A stretch of 64,000 bases of DNA from Anastatus disparis. Lineage: Eukaryota > Arthropoda > Insecta > Hymenoptera > Eupelmidae. Shown here in pieces: positions 10,582 through 24,208 of this stretch. The notes below the pieces were generated by a model. It was given only the letters and a program-made list of their open reading frames with translations, did no database searches and was not told the DNA's origin. The stretch is taken from the NCBI GenBank assembly GCA_017163975.1, contig JAFFSR010000031.1, positions 2,327,001 to 2,391,000 of the forward strand, given 5' to 3'. The translations under genes were made by a program, and so were the position numbers. Numbering within the stretch: position 1 is the first letter of the stretch; every line of letters starts with the position of its first letter.

Positions 10582-11040
10582 CAATCAATCTCCCACTTAT
10601 TATACAAGGAACATCCTTTGATAAATAGCTATTACTATCATTACGCTAATTATTCCTAACATTAATAAGTCAAATAAATTAATTTATAAAAGTCATTATT
10701 GGTGTTCAATTTATTTTATCTCCGGATTCCTTGTATTTCAATACTTAATCAAACAAGTGCCCACCAAGGAAGCATACAAGTACTATCTTGGGACCCGACG
10801 ACCAGCACCACTGCGTTACATCAATTAAAATACCATCCAGAGGACCATCTATACTCTATTTTATTAATGGTGTAAGGCTCAGGTCGTAACAATATACTTA
10901 ATTTGACAATCTTAAATAATTGAATCCACATAAAACAAAATGTAAACAAAAATTATCACAAGCAAGTTAATTTTACTTTAATTAAGAAAATAATTTAAAT
11001 TTAAAAAAAATATTCATTTTTATTGAATAAATATTTTTTT
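10581..11040. other. Unassigned sequence, possibly an old LTR-element end
   Basis: The stretch 10,740-10,895 is less AT-rich than its surroundings (GTGCCCACCAAGGAAGC, TTGGGACCCGACG, GGCTCAGGTCGTAACA) and recalls LTR or leader DNA. I could not find a partner or a coding region. The rest is AT-rich. Confidence 0.25.
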
Positions 11041-11448
11041 TTAAGAGGCCGCCGTATCTCTGTCCTTTTTTAATTAAAAAATTGATTTTTTTCCCAAAAT
11101 CAGCAATTAGAGGCAGAAATAAAGAGATGGTTTCGATGTGTTTAATAAAATGTAATATTTTCTCTGATTAGGATAAATTAATTTTATCGCTTCGTTTTTA
11201 ACAAAAGTTGGAATAACTTAGAAAATTAGAAATTAGTCTCAAATAATGAAATTTTCAAGTTATTCCAACTTTTCTTGAAAATAAAGCGGTGGAATTAAAT
11301 TATTCTTATCAGAAAAAATATTGCTTTCTATTATCCGAATCGAAACTATCTCTTTATTTTTGCCTGAAGATATTAGTTTTTATAAAAAATAAATTTTAAA
11401 TAGATTCGGTAAAACAGGTAACTGTGTCGGTATACGGCAGACTCTTAA
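11041..11448. mobile_element. TTAA-flanked foldback MITE (piggyBac/Kolobok type), about 400 bp
   Basis: TTAA at 11,041-11,044 and 11,445-11,448 flank an imperfect hairpin. The ends are GAGGCCGCCGTATCTC and, inverted, GAGTCTGCCGTATACC, followed by a subterminal TGTCCTTTTTTAATT. It has the same plan as the elements at 40,317, 43,184 and 57,992. No ORF. Confidence 0.8.
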
Positions 11449-12114
11449 CTTAAAAAATAAATATTATTCAACATAAAATACTATTTTTTTGAAAATAGTA
11501 TGTGGAAAAATAATTGAAGCGTGTAGCTGCAAAGGTGGCTATCTCCATTTTTTCCGAATTCGTTTTCATTGCATTTTCGTATACAGAATATTAAAATTTA
11601 TCATGAAAAAATCATATGGGACCAAAATATAAGTATAGTCCTTTTTATGAAATGAAAAAAATATGGTGTATTGCAAAATACACTGACTTTTAACAGAGAT
11701 TAGTAGAGATTGCCAATGAGCATAGGCGAGAGCGTGCCCGTTAAAATTCAATGTAAACTACTGCCGCCACATGGACAAATGCCCGAACTATACGCGCAAA
11801 GCCCCTCCACATCTACACGCGCGTAGAGAAGCAAGCGAGAGGATAGGAGACGAACACACGAAACACGCGACTCCCAGTGGCGTAGGTAAACTTACGGCTA
11901 ACTCGCTTTAGCTCGTTTTCGCCGCGGCACGTTATAGCTTTATTTAAATGTGATTAACCGTCCCGAAAATTCGTTGATTAATCACATATTTTTATTTGAA
12001 ACATAAATATATTTTTTAATAATAAAAATCGTTAAGATATAATCAAATTAATAATAATAAATAAAATCTTTTGGGGGGCGATGAACATATGTAACTTTTT
12101 ACCCTATTCAACTA

Positions 12115-12206
12115 ATGTATGCGTTGGCTGTGGTCACTAAGAGCTAACGCACCTCGATATGATCCTAATTTTGCCAAGTTCAAATTCGATGTTCCGCCTT
12201 TTTTTT
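12115..12206 (+). other. tRNA-like Pol III module in the large foldback arm
   Basis: Box A-like TGGTCACTAAG and box B-like AAGTTCAAATTCGATG precede a T run, as in tRNA-derived SINE heads. Matching modules sit at 28,355-28,440 (minus), 49,395-49,490 (plus) and 56,765-56,850 (minus), one per arm. It does not fold as a full tRNA. Confidence 0.5.
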
Positions 12207-15120
12207 TTATTTTTATTTTTTTTATTTCTAAATATTATATATTTTTATAATCAATTTTTATAGTGGAAAAAAGTAAAAATAAAAATTTATTTAACACCTT
12301 AAATTCTATTTTATTTCAAAAATATAAATAATATATTTACGGATAGGGATAGAAAAAAAGTTTTAATGTCAATATTACATCGATACCTAACTTATATCAA
12401 TATGAAATAAAAACCTAGCTAGTTCTATAATTTTTTCCTGATAAATAAAAGATGTTAAAGATTGAAAAAAAATTATTATAAATTAAGTTGTTTTTTTATT
12501 CTCACTCAATTGCCAATAATAAAACATTTTTTGTTTCTTAAAAAAGGACCTTGTCTAAATTTATATAAATGTGTGACATTTTTAACTAATCTAATAAAAA
12601 TAGAAAATAAATATAAATAATTCTAATTTTATTTTAGATAAGTGAAATGATAAATTTACCTGAAAAAATAAATAATCTTACGAATTTAAACTTCATTAAA
12701 GCGCATTTTAAATAAAAATTATATTAAATATCATTAATATTATTAAAAATTGGACTTTTTCTTTTTTTTATTAAATATCATATCTTTATAATATCATTAA
12801 CTTTTATTTCCAAAAGAAAAAAATTGATAATTTTCTTTAACGAACGTAATCTTTTTCAGTTTTTACTAAACAAAATTTTCACTAAACTTTGAATGGTTGA
12901 ATTATTTTTGTCCGTTAAAAAAGTGACATTTTCTAAAGTTATATAGGGAAATGATAACATTCTTTTTAATTAATTTTTAAAAAATAAAATTTTATTTCAA
13001 CAGTTACAAAATTTAAAAGGCGAAGATTCTCAATTTTTCAAAAATTACATAAACAGTTTTAAAATTTAAGTTACACAGAGATAAATTATTTAAGAAAATT
13101 GAAAATTCTTTCAGAAAAATAACTGTTTTGCATTTTATCTGACTGCTCGTTCTCTTAATTATTATTTTGTAATAAAATTACTTTAAAAAATTTAAGATGT
13201 CATGCAAATTAGTATTTTAATAATAAAGAGCTGAACGGTTCTTCAAGCTGAAATTATATGGATTTTAAATGAACACATAATACTGATTTTATTAATTAGC
13301 AGTTTATTGAGACCCAAAGTGATCATACTTTAGATGAGATTATCTTAAAGAAATGATCGGTGAGGCTATTTGAAAATTTACAGTAATAATATATGAAATA
13401 AAAACCCATTCAAAGTTTCAAAAGATTATCCGCCTTTTTAATTAACAACAAATTATAGCTGATGGAGGAGCTATCTGACTATTAACAAAATGTATATAAT
13501 TTTTAAATCTTTGAAACTTTATGAGAAAAATATTGAGGATGACAGATAAAGGGAAACATCTCTTCCAATTAAAAAATATTAGAGAATTATGAAATATATC
13601 TTAAAATATCTTTTGACGTTCATTATTTTTTTTTTAAAGTATATTTTCTACTGTTATTTGGGATAAATGTAATAAAATGATTTTATTATATCATAAAAAA
13701 TGTATTTAAATACAATATTCCAAAAAACAGTGAAGAAATTTATTATTCAAATAAAAAGAATTTAATCATAAAAATGATATGCAGCTGCAACGTGTTTGTC
13801 CTTAAAATGCTCATTTTATTAATTTTGTTATTTAATAATGAAAACTGTTTAGATAACTAAAAAAAATTAAGTTTGGAGCAAGAAAGCGATAAAAATATGT
13901 TATTTGGTTTAAATAAAAAACGTACAATAGCTGCACTGAGAGAAAATTCATGCTAATAGAGCATGCAAACCGCCATCTATGCGAGCATATAAAACATTGA
14001 TACACTGAGAGAAAATTCATGCCAATAGAGCATGTAGTCTACGTATACAAAGTTAGTAAGTAATATCCTATGCTTTAATAACAGCGCCATCTACTCTTAC
14101 GAGGTTTGTGCTATCCAAAAACTGTTTGTTTACATGCTTTAGTAGCTCCCCACTCTAATATGCTTCGATAGCTAGTGCTGTATCCTCTCATGGGACGTGA
14201 AGGAAGTAAACGTGGCTTGTCCACTATTCTTTCTTTACTGCTAATTATGGCGTTCTTCTATTGCTCAAGTCGCCTCCTCTTTTGGGTGGCGACGCGAGCA
14301 AACACGGCTGGTCTATATCCAAAATCACCCGAATGGAAATTTTTCGGTGTATCAAAATGTATAAAAGTGTATGAAAGTGTATTGAAGCATACAAAAATGT
14401 ATCAAAGTGTATGAAAATGTATCTAAGAGCGATTTTTCAGACCTTATTCTCGATCCATTTTGATACACTCTGATACACTTAGATACACTTTGGTACACTT
14501 TGGTACATTTCTTAAAAAGTGAGCTGAAATTAAATTTCCTCAATTTTTTTGATGTTATACACTTTGACACATTTTGATACACTTTGACAAATTTTGATAC
14601 ACTTTGACACATTTTGATACACTTTTACACACTTTAATACACTTTTACACACTTTAATATACTATGGTACATGTTGATACACTTCTGAGTTTTAGCCTAA
14701 ATTGTTTTTCCTGTTTTATTTTGCACACGTTTGTACACTTTGATACACTTTTACACACTTTGATACACTTTAATATACTATGGTACATCTTGATACACTT
14801 CTGAGTATTAACCTTTTCCTGTTTTATTTTGCACACGTTTGTACACGTTGATACACTTTGACACACTTTGACACACTTTAATATACTATGGTACATCTTG
14901 ATACACTTCTGAGTATTATCCTTTTCCTGTTTTATTTTGCACACGTTTGTACACTTTGATACATTTTTTTTTTTTTAAGATTAATATATAAAGGATATTG
15001 TCCTCTATATGATTAACCTTTTTTCTATGGTGAGGTCGAGGGAGTCCCCGCCCGGTATCTGTTTATCACATTACATCAGGCTAGACTGTCAGACCCACCA
15101 TACCGAAAACTTTGACTACC

Positions 15121-15250
15121 GTGGAGCGATTCAAGCGCGCATTCATATGTATGTATCGCGACGATATGTATGGGGAAGAGAATAAAAAGTATGCGCGCGC
15201 ATACATACAGCGTGATACATACATATGAATGTGCGCTTGAATCGCTCCAC
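15121..15250. repeat. Hairpin with about 40-bp arms
   Basis: GTGGAGCGATTCAAGCGCGC at 15,121 is mirrored by GCGCTTGAATCGCTCCAC ending at 15,250; the arms continue through CATTCATATGTATGTATC. The tip holds GTATGCGCGCGCATAC, itself a palindrome. Probably a tiny MITE; no clear target duplication. Confidence 0.85.
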
Positions 15251-15309
15251 AGATGGATGGTCAGCCACTTTTGGTGACCAACAATCAACCGATACCCAAT
15301 GAGATCGGA

Positions 15310-15448
15310 TTTTTGAGAGTCGCGATATAAAATGGCACGTACACTAATTTTCTTTCGAAAAAAAAGTTTAGAGGTACCTGGCCAGGATTCGAACCCATGC
15401 CCTCCGCGTTGAAGGCAAGAGCTCTATCCGTTACGCCACCGCGCTCTC
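15310..15448 (-). mobile_element. tRNA-derived SINE
   Basis: On the minus strand: GCGGTGGCGTAACGGATAGA (box A region), then GGGTTCGAATCCTGG (box B), then CCAGGTACCTCTAAACTTTT and a body shared with the element at 58,986 (AATTAGT...GTGCCAT). The acceptor-stem halves do not pair, so it is a SINE head and not a working tRNA. Confidence 0.75.
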
Positions 15449-16019
15449 TTTATATAATATAATACATTTTAATAAAACACGATACACTTCGATACATTTC
15501 TAAGTAAGAAATTAAAAAATGGTTTTACCATGCACACTTTGATACACATGCGTACATTTTTTATACATTTTAATAGTGTTTAATACACTTTTTAGGCATG
15601 AAACGGTGTATTAAAATAAGCCGTTTTCATTTTAGATATTTTCATAAATTTTAATGTATTAATGCCCCTTGGGATAAATGTAAGGTTAATAAAACGACAA
15701 TATTGAAAAAATTGAAAAATATTTTTATAAATTATAAAAGTAAAATATAAAAAGTAATTTAAAACATAAGAATTAGCAATATATATTTGAAATATAAATT
15801 GTAATGAAAAACTTACATTCTATATTAGCATTAAATATTTAAACATTAATATTATTAGAAATTTATAAATAATAAAAGTTTAATAGAGACAACTTCAAAA
15901 AAATAATTATTCTTTTGTAATACATATCAAGTAATGAGATAAGATAAATAATTTATACTAATAAACACATTTTTAATTTAATAACATTATTAAACATAAA
16001 TATTTAAACATTGTTGTTT

Positions 16020-16205
16020 CTAAGATAGTTTTTTTTAGATAAATTTTCATTTGTATTGTCTATTGAGACTAAGTTATTTTTTGTAGTCTTTGCAGTCGCA
16101 TCTTCATTATTATTAGTATTATTGCTGTTTCCATTTTGCACGGTCAATATGTTACAGGGATCTTGTTGATTATTTAAGGAAGAGGCTTCATTTAATGGAA
16201 ATTTA
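16020..16205 (-). other. Coding-like Asn-rich fragment inside the motif-array foldback
   Basis: On the minus strand one frame stays open for about 61 codons (NEASSLNNQQDPCNILTVQN and on) and ends with TAA. Base composition is less AT-rich than the flanks. No family is recognised and no start is visible; it may be a leftover exon captured by the element. Confidence 0.25.
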
Positions 16206-17004
16206 TTTTAGTTAAAATTTTTAAAATGTATCAAAGTGTGCAAAAGTGTATCAAAGTATGCAAAAGTGTATCCAATAAAAACGACATTTTTCCTTTATTG
16301 GAAAAATGTATGAAAGTGTATCAAAGTGTATTAAAGTGTGCAAAAGTATATCAAAGTGTATCAAAGTGTGCAAAAGTGTATCAAAGTGTGTAACACATAG
16401 CAAATGTAGAAATTAATTTTAGTCAACATTTTCGAAAAGTGTATCAAAGTGTATCAAAGTGTGCAAAAGTGTATCAATGTATGCAAAAGTGTATCCAAGA
16501 AAATCAACATTTTTCCTTTATTAGAAAAATGTATGAAAGTGTATCAAAGTGTATGAAAGTGTCCAAAAAATATATGAAAATGTGCAAAAGTGTATTAAAG
16601 TGTATCAAAGTGTATATCATTAACGAATATAAAAAATTGATACCAAGAAACTTTTTTTTGGAAGTGTATAAAAATGTATGAAAGTGTATCAAAGTGTACC
16701 AAAGTGTATTAACATTTGGTCCGAAATATCGCTCTTAGATACACTTTGATACACTTTGATACACTTTCGTATGATTTGGATACATTTACCATTTTCACTG
16801 GGGCATGTTGCAAATTTCGTTAACGTATTTTCGTAGCGTGAATCTTTTATTTCTTTTCTTTTCTTTTTTTATGAAGGGAGATACGTTATAAATATAACCT
16901 GTTAAACTTTTTAACTTTAAATAATTAATTTTTAACTTAAAATTTAATTATTTTAAACCGCTAGGGGGCAGATGAGCATGTACGATTTTACGCCAGAGAT
17001 ATTT

Positions 17005-17090
17005 CGAAGTAACGTTGGTCTAGTGCGTAACGTTCACGCTTTTCCTTTTGAGTACGCGAGTTCAACTCTCGGCTAGGGTCTTTTTTTTTT
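17005..17090 (+). other. tRNA-like Pol III module (small foldback arm)
   Basis: Box A-like TTGGTCTAGTGCGTAACG and box B-like GAGTTCAACTCTCGG are followed by a long T run. Related modules are at 17,643-17,737 (minus), 18,600-18,705 (plus), 20,165-20,255 (minus), 38,285-38,380 (plus) and 38,957-39,050 (minus). Each foldback arm carries one, transcribing toward the centre if active. Confidence 0.5.
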
Positions 17091-19109
17091 ATTTTTTTTT
17101 TATTATTTCAATAGTTTTTATTGCTTTTTTTATTTATATTTTTTTATTTTCTATTTTTTTATTAATTTTAAAATCTATTTTTCACAAGTTACTTAAAATA
17201 TGCTCGTTTTTTTATTAATATTTTTAAATAAATTATTTCATATAGAAAATAATTTAAAATATTAATAAATAAATAATAGTGATATTTACAATACTATAGT
17301 TCAATTTTGTCTTTATAAACATATTTCAATATACAATATATATTATAACATAAATAATAATAACTCAGTTTTATTTATTTATTGTAATTTATTGTAAATT
17401 TTATAAACTGAATTATAAATAAATTAAACTATACTATTATAAAATAAACATCACTATTATTTATTTATCAATATTTGTAATTACTACCTATAAAGAATAA
17501 TTTATTTTAAAAAATTTTCATTGAAAAAAACAAGCGTACTTGTGAAAAATTAAATTTTAAAATTATTAAAAAAATACAAAATCTAAAAAATAAATATAAA
17601 AAGGAATAAAAAATATTAAAACAATAAAAAAAAAATTAAAAAAAAAGTGACCCTAGCCGAGAGTTGAACTCGCGTACTCAAAAGGAAAAGCGTGAACGTT
17701 ACGCACACTAGACCAACGCTACTCCGAAATATCTCTGGCGTAAAATCGTACATGCTCATCTGCCTTCAGCGGTTTAAAATAATTAAATTTTAAGTTAAAA
17801 ATTAATTATTTAAAGTTAAAAAAGTTTAACAGGTTATATTTATAACGTATCTCCCTTCATAAAAAAGAAAAGAAAAGAAATAAAAGATTCACGCTACGAA
17901 AATACGTTAAAGAAATTTGCAACATAATTTTGGGTATAGACCAGCCGTGTTTGCTCGCGTCGCCACCCAAAAGAGGAGGCGACTCAAGCAAACAAAGGAT
18001 ATGAGAGTGGGGAGTCATCGAAGTATACCACGCGAGTCATCAGTGAATGCCGTTCATGCTTTAGTTACTCTCCATACCATCTTTTTTAGTATAAGGTAAT
18101 CCAATACTAATAGAGTTTCTCACGGCCTGTCATATTTGTATCAATGTTTTATATGCTCGCATAGATGGCAGTTCGCATGCTCTATTAGCATGAATTTTCT
18201 CTCAGTGTACAAATATGACAGGCGTGAGGAAGCTCTATTAGTATTGGATTACCTTATACTAAAAAAGATGGTATGGAGAGTAACTAAAGCATGAACGGCA
18301 TTCACTGATGACTCGCGTGGTATACTTCGATGACTCCCCACTCTCATATCCTTTGTTTGCTTGAGTCGTCTCCTCTTTTGGGTGGCGACGCGAGCAAACA
18401 CGGCTGGTCTATACCCAAAATCATGTCGCAAATTTCGTTAACGTATTTTCGTTAAGTGAATCTTTTTTTCTTTTCTTCTCTTTTTTTATCAGGGAAGAGA
18501 CATTATAAATATAATCTGTTAAACTTTATAACTATCAATAATTAATTTTTAACTTAAAAATTTAATTATTTTAAACAGCTGGGGGGCAGATGAGCATGTA
18601 CGATTTTACGCCAGATATGTTTCGAAGTAGCGTTGGTCTAGTGCGTAACTTTCGCGCTTTCTCTTAGGAGTACGCGTGTTCAACTCTCGACTAGGGTCAC
18701 TTTAAAAAATTTTTTTTTTTGTTGTTTTAATATGTTTTATTCCTTTTTATAATTATTTTTTTTAGATTTTGTATTTTTTTAATAATTTTAAAATTTAATT
18801 GTTCACAAGTACGCTCGTTTTTTTCAGTGAAAATTTTTTAAAAATAAATTATTCTTTATAGGTAGTAATTACAAATATTGATAAATAAATAATAGTGATG
18901 TTTATTTTATAATAGTGATGTTCATTCTATAATAGTATAGTTTAATTTATTTATAATTTAGTTTATAAAATTTACAATAAATTACAATAAATAAATAAAA
19001 CTGAGGTATTATTATTTATGTTATAATATATATTGTATATTGAAATATGTTTATAAAGACAAAATTGAACTATAGTATTGTAAACATCACTATTATTTAT
19101 TTATTAATA

Positions 19110-19980
19110 GGGTAAATGTGCCAGTTACCGTGGGTTTAACGTAACCTCTTACAGATTTTATCAAATTAAACAGATTTTTCTATTAATGCTTGATAACTAT
19201 TGACATCAGTTATAAACGTTGAAGCATCTTTTATTTAATAAGCATGATTGATTAATTATGTATAGAAAAATATTTGAAATATTATTAAAAATATAAGAAT
19301 AGATACATGCGTCAAATACCGTGTTGCTCAATTTTCAGATTTTTATATACCGTGTGTCAGTTTCCGCGCCCCCAGCTAAATGCGTTTTGTCAGTAAGCAA
19401 GCCCTCGACCAAATATCGAGCGTCGAATACCGTGCATTTTTCGTCGATTTATCTTTTTTTGAGGTTATGTTTTCTTCGATGCTCACATGTTAGAGGGCAC
19501 GATAACTAAGATTATACAAAAAAATTGGTTTAGTTATCGTGCACGATAATTGAATCATATGCTTAAATCTGTTCCAGTTACTATATTTTATAAATAAATA
19601 ATAAAAAATAATTTAAAAACACAAATTGTAAGTTTTTTCGAAATTTGTAAGTATTTTAATATAGTAAAATGCATATATATATTATTAATATACATTTTTT
19701 AATACTTTAAATGATTGAATTAAACATGCAATCCTTAAGCTTTTTGATAACGCGCGCACTAAAAACGCATAAATCACGTTACAAAAATTTCAAACATTAT
19801 GTATACAATATAAAACGTTGATAAATTAAATTTTTATTTTTCTAATAGTTAAATTATACTTCAAAAATATTAAAAAAATTTTTTTGTATTATTGATTAAG
19901 GCTTAAACCTATCTTAATGTATTAAAATATCGAAGGAGCACGGTAGTCGGGGGGGGCAACGATAACTGGCACACTTACCC
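19110..19980. mobile_element. TA-flanked non-autonomous element, 871 bp
   Basis: TA at 19,108-19,109 and 19,981-19,982 flank ends GGGTAAATGTGCCAGTTACC and, inverted, GGGTAAGTGTGCCAGTTATC. It interrupts a small foldback arm whose intact form is seen near 38,560, which proves insertion with a TA duplication. Tc1/mariner-type by that criterion. No transposase. Confidence 0.75.
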
Positions 19981-20760
19981 TATTTTAAATTATTTTCTGT
20001 ATTAAATAATTTATTTAAAAATATTAATAAAAAAAACGAGCATACTTTAAGTAACTTGTGAAAAAATAGATTTTAAAATTAATAAAAAAATAGAAAATAA
20101 AAAAAATATAAATAAAAAAAAGCAATAAAAACTATTGAAATAATAAAAAAAAAGTTTAAAAAAATTGGTTCTAACCAAGAGTTGAACTCGCGTACTCAAA
20201 AGGAAAAGCGCGAACGTTACGCACTAGACCAACACTACTTCGAAATATCTCTGGCGTAAAATCGTACATGCTCATCTGCCCCCCAGCGGTTTAAAATAAT
20301 TAAAATTTAAGTTAAAAATTAATTATTGATAGTTACAAAGTTAAACAGATTATATTTATAACGTATCTCCCTTCATAAAAAAAGAAAAGAAATAAAAGAT
20401 TCACGCTACGAAAATACGTTAACAAAATTTGCAACATGATTTTGGATATAGACCAGCCGCGTTTGCTCGCGTCGCCACCCAAAAGAGGAGGCGACTTGAG
20501 CAATGGGAGAATGCCATAGTTAGCAGTAAAGAAAGAATAGTGGACAAGCCACGTTTACTTCCTTCACGTCCCATGAGAGGATACTGCGCTAGCTATTGAA
20601 GGATATTAGAGTGGGGAGTTACTAAAGCATGTAAACAAACAGTTTTTGGATAGCACAAACCTCGTAAGAGTAGATGGCGCTTTTATGAAAGCATAGGGTA
20701 TTACTTACTAACTTTGGATACGTAAACTACATGCTCTATTGGCATGAATTTTCTCTCAGT

Positions 20761-23257
20761 ATGTGTTGGCCAAGTTTTAGGGTACGTTGCAACAAAAAAT
20801 TAATAATATGCTTAAAAATAAAATTTGTTACAAAACAATAACAAAAATTTTTGACAAAAAGTATTGACCTACAATACAGCCGTTTAAAATAAAATAACCG
20901 TTAACTGCAAACATTTTCTAAGCATGTGCTAATTAACGCTTTTTTAAACATAAAATTTGTTATTCAGACTTACTGTTCTTTGCATCGCTAGTATAAAAAA
21001 ATTAAAGCTTTTTTCAAATCCTCAAATGCAGTTGAATGCAGAATTTGTATACAAAAAAAATTTGAAATAAAAAAATTTTCTTAATAAGAAATATTAGCAA
21101 TAAAAATTTTAAAAACGTTTTTTTTTTTAAATCTAGATTATTTTCTTAATTTGAATGTAATGAAAATTTCTATTTGATATTTATTTAATCTTCTCTTTTT
21201 AAATTCTTCTTTATTTTATAGATCCATTTTATATAAGTAATTTGTAGATTTAATTATTCTGACAGATTTTCTTTTATAATTATAGCCAAAGCTCATTTAT
21301 TTTGATTTTTATGAAGTAATAATAACATTATTGTATTTTATATATTTTAAAGATAATACATTTATAAATATAATATAGTTATATAACGTTTATAAATATT
21401 ATATAGTTATATAACGTTTATAAATATAATTTATAAATAGATCAAATAAATTCATGCATAACATTTTAAAAGAATTGATAAAATATTAATTAAACTCTAA
21501 ACATAAATAAATTAATAATGTACTTAAAAAGAGTATATAATTTGAAAATTTAACCTTATGAGAAACATGTTTCATAATAGAAAATGTTAAATAGAAAATA
21601 TTAAAACATAATAATGAAATAAAAATGTTTAAGACATTAATAATAAATCTAAAATATCATAAAATAAATAAATGTTCTTGAATAAAGTTCAAAATTTGGC
21701 AATTTCAAAATTTTGAATAAACATTATATAAAGTTTAAATTAAGTTCAGAAAAATCTTACAAAAAGAATTACAAAATTTAATTTGAATGAAAATTTTTCA
21801 AATCAACAAGGAGAAGAAAGGTCCCTATCTTCGGAAAACGAATTTAGTTGAAACTACAGAATCTGATTTTTTATGAAAAAAAATTAAATGAAAAAAGGTT
21901 TCGGATATAAAAATACCGATATTTCATCAAAAATATAGTGAAAAGAAACGCTTATTAGAACTTGAATAGCCAAACAGCTAAAATTCTTACTAGAAAATGT
22001 GTGAGATCAAAGAAAGTACTTAAATATATTAATTTAAGCTGTATTGCATCAAAAAAGCTTATGTAGTTCAAAAGTTACGAACGATCAAAATATACAAGTG
22101 AAATAGAGTAAAAAATTTATCATATATTATATGCTCAAACTATTAACAAATATGTAATAATTTTCAATCGAGCATAACTTTTTAACCACATTTAGCTTTT
22201 TTGAGCTAATAAGGCTTAAATTAAAGTATTTAATTTGTACTTTTTTAATATTTAATACATTTCTCTGTAAGATTTTTAGTTGTCCAATCGTTCAAGTTCT
22301 TACGACAACTTCTTTTCATTATATTATTGAAAAATGTTTATAACTTTGTCTCTGAAATCTATTTAAGCAAAAGAAAAAATACGGGTTAATTTTTTTCATC
22401 ACCAAATCATGTCATGTAGTTTTAACCGGGTTTATTTCTCAAAGGTGGAGATGATCTCTCTGATCTCTCCTTATAAGTAGGCTTTGATCATTAGTTATTT
22501 AAGTATGAAAAAAATATTTATACTCAAGATATAATTGCCTAATTAATTATTACAAATATTTTAAATGAACTTTGAGTTTAAAATTTCAAAAGTTTTTTTT
22601 TGGTATTATATTTGTTAGGAAAAATTTGTAGTATTGGAAAAATTTCCAATTTAGTAAATGTTTAGGTGCAATATCAATATAATTAACATTTTATTTTAAA
22701 AAATACAACAAAATAACGTTTACCATATACATTGAGAACTGTTTTAATAATAAAATTATCAATAAATAATTTTTTTACATATCATCGGCTTGGATTAAAA
22801 TTCGGCTTACTTCAAAAAAGTTTTCGGTTAAATTTTAAAATGAAAATTCCAATAAAAAAATTTATAAAGAATATAAATTTTTTGAATAATGAAATGTATA
22901 ATTCTATGTAATGAGACAATTTGGATAATGAAGTACATATATTTGATGTAAATTTAACTAAAATTTATTTTGTTTCAAAGCATACAAAAATTTTACGTTG
23001 ATTTTACGTACTTATGTGATACGATTTCCTATGAAAATAATTTTCACAAATTATACAAAACAGAGCAATACTAACAAATATATTATTTTCAAATTTTATT
23101 GAGTCATATTTGAAAAGTAACTAAACAAATGCATCTTTACAAAATTAAACGAATACATTTTCTTTTTCAGTTAACTTTATAATATGACAAGAAGTTTTAA
23201 AAAACCATAATAAACCATTTAAACAAATAATAACCAATTCGAAATTGATATTTTAAG
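20761..23257. other. Core of large foldback copy 1
   Basis: AT-rich non-coding DNA. It matches, in reverse, 50,900-53,960 of copy 2 with small differences, and includes the inverted-repeat element at about 21,930-22,320. I see no gene. Confidence 0.6.
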
Positions 23258-23629
23258 ATATATTTCATAATTCTTTAATATTTTTTAATTGGAAGAGATG
23301 TTTCCCTTTATCTGTCATCCTCAATATTTTTCTCATAAAGTTTCAAAGATTTAAAAATTATATACATTTTGTTAATAGTCAGATAGCTCCTCCATCAGCT
23401 ATAATTTGTTGTTTATTAAAAAGGCGGATAATCTTTTGAAACTTTGAATGGGTTTTTATTTTATATATTATTACTGTCAGTGCCGGATTAAAGCATAGGC
23501 AGACTAGGCGCTGCCTATAGGCCCCCACCATGATAAGGCCCCCACCTTGATCTCAACCAACCAACATTTAAAAATTTTTTAACAAAATCAATCTTAAACA
23601 ATACATTTGCGAAAGGAAAATAAATGTTC

Positions 23630-23775
23630 TTTAATTTATATATTATTTTTCATTTATATATTATTTTTCATTTATATATTATTTTTCATTTACATATTAT
23701 TTTTCATTTATATATTATTTTTCATTTATATATTATTTTTCATCTATATATTATTTTTCATTTATATATTATTTA
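23630..23775. repeat. 18-bp minisatellite in the hAT leader
   Basis: Eight units of TTTATATATTATTTTTCA with a few substitutions. The open frame it creates (repeated FIYILF) is an artefact. Confidence 0.9.
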
Positions 23776-24208
23776 AGTTGATACATTGAAATAATGACAA
23801 TTATATTTAAATTCGCTTTAAAGAGCGCGCTAACAGTAAAGTCTTGCGGTGCTCACGACTACTACCTTATCGACTCAAGATAATTGACCGTTATAGTTTG
23901 TTTCTATTAAAACAACATGGCGTCAAAAGATGGTTTCTGTAATTGAATCATTTAAAGACATTTCACTGTTTATATCATATATCGATAATTAAGTGTACCT
24001 AAAACCCGCATATTTTAGGATTGTATATAAGAAGTTTAGTTAAATAATTTGAAATTCAATATCAGGTAAACATAAATTTATTTTTTTTAAATTGAGCAAT
24101 AAGATTTAAGCAAAAAATACATTATTTAATAAAAAATTATAGGTTAATTTATTAAAGAACTTAGAATTATTATTTTGTGACAAGAAATTATTAAAAAAAA
24201 AAAGAAAA

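Larger units (their letters stand above)
14328..16803. mobile_element. Foldback element with arrays of a subterminal TGTATCAAAGTG motif
   Basis: Inserted in a smaller foldback arm whose intact form reads CCAAAATCATGTCGC; the insert is bounded by CA on both sides. The ends are CCCGAATGGAAAT and, inverted, CCCCAGTGAAAAT. Both ends carry a short array of GTGTATCAAA, a TCTAAGAGCGAT marker, then a longer array in the opposite orientation (to about 14,990 and from 16,210). Motif arrays near the ends usually bind a transposase. All open frames over the arrays are repeat artefacts. Confidence 0.75.
13934..20760. mobile_element. Cluster of smaller foldback elements inserted in foldback copy 1
   Basis: The outer ends are CACTGAGAGAAAATTCATG (13,934) and its mirror ending 20,760. 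The same end recurs at 14,003 and, inverted, ends at 18,207. Four arms alternate in orientation, each with a GGTGGCGACGCGAGCAAACA block, a Pol III-like module and an AT-rich centre. The matching region of copy 2 (about 53,966, CATCAGCTATTGTAAG) lacks this DNA, so it is an insertion. Short frames of 60-62 codons at 17,917-18,099 and 18,249-18,431 are mirror copies of one arm and are probably not genes. Confidence 0.8.

Noticed and set aside
14352..14944. Minus-strand frames rich in KCIKVYQSVS-like repeats
   Set aside because: They translate the subterminal TGTATCAAAGTG arrays; the same holds for 16,439-16,692.
15369..15448. Functional tRNA gene
   Set aside because: Box A and B are present but the acceptor arms do not pair and a SINE body follows; the same applies at 45,460-45,534 and 58,986-59,060.
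17917..18431. Mirror 60-codon frames (FGYRPAVFARVATQKRRRLK)
   Set aside because: The same foldback arm read in both directions, also at 35,384; no domain. Treated as an arm artefact, although its recurrence could merit a codon test.
23607..23789. 60-codon frame of repeated FIYILF
   Set aside because: Produced by the 18-bp minisatellite in the hAT leader.
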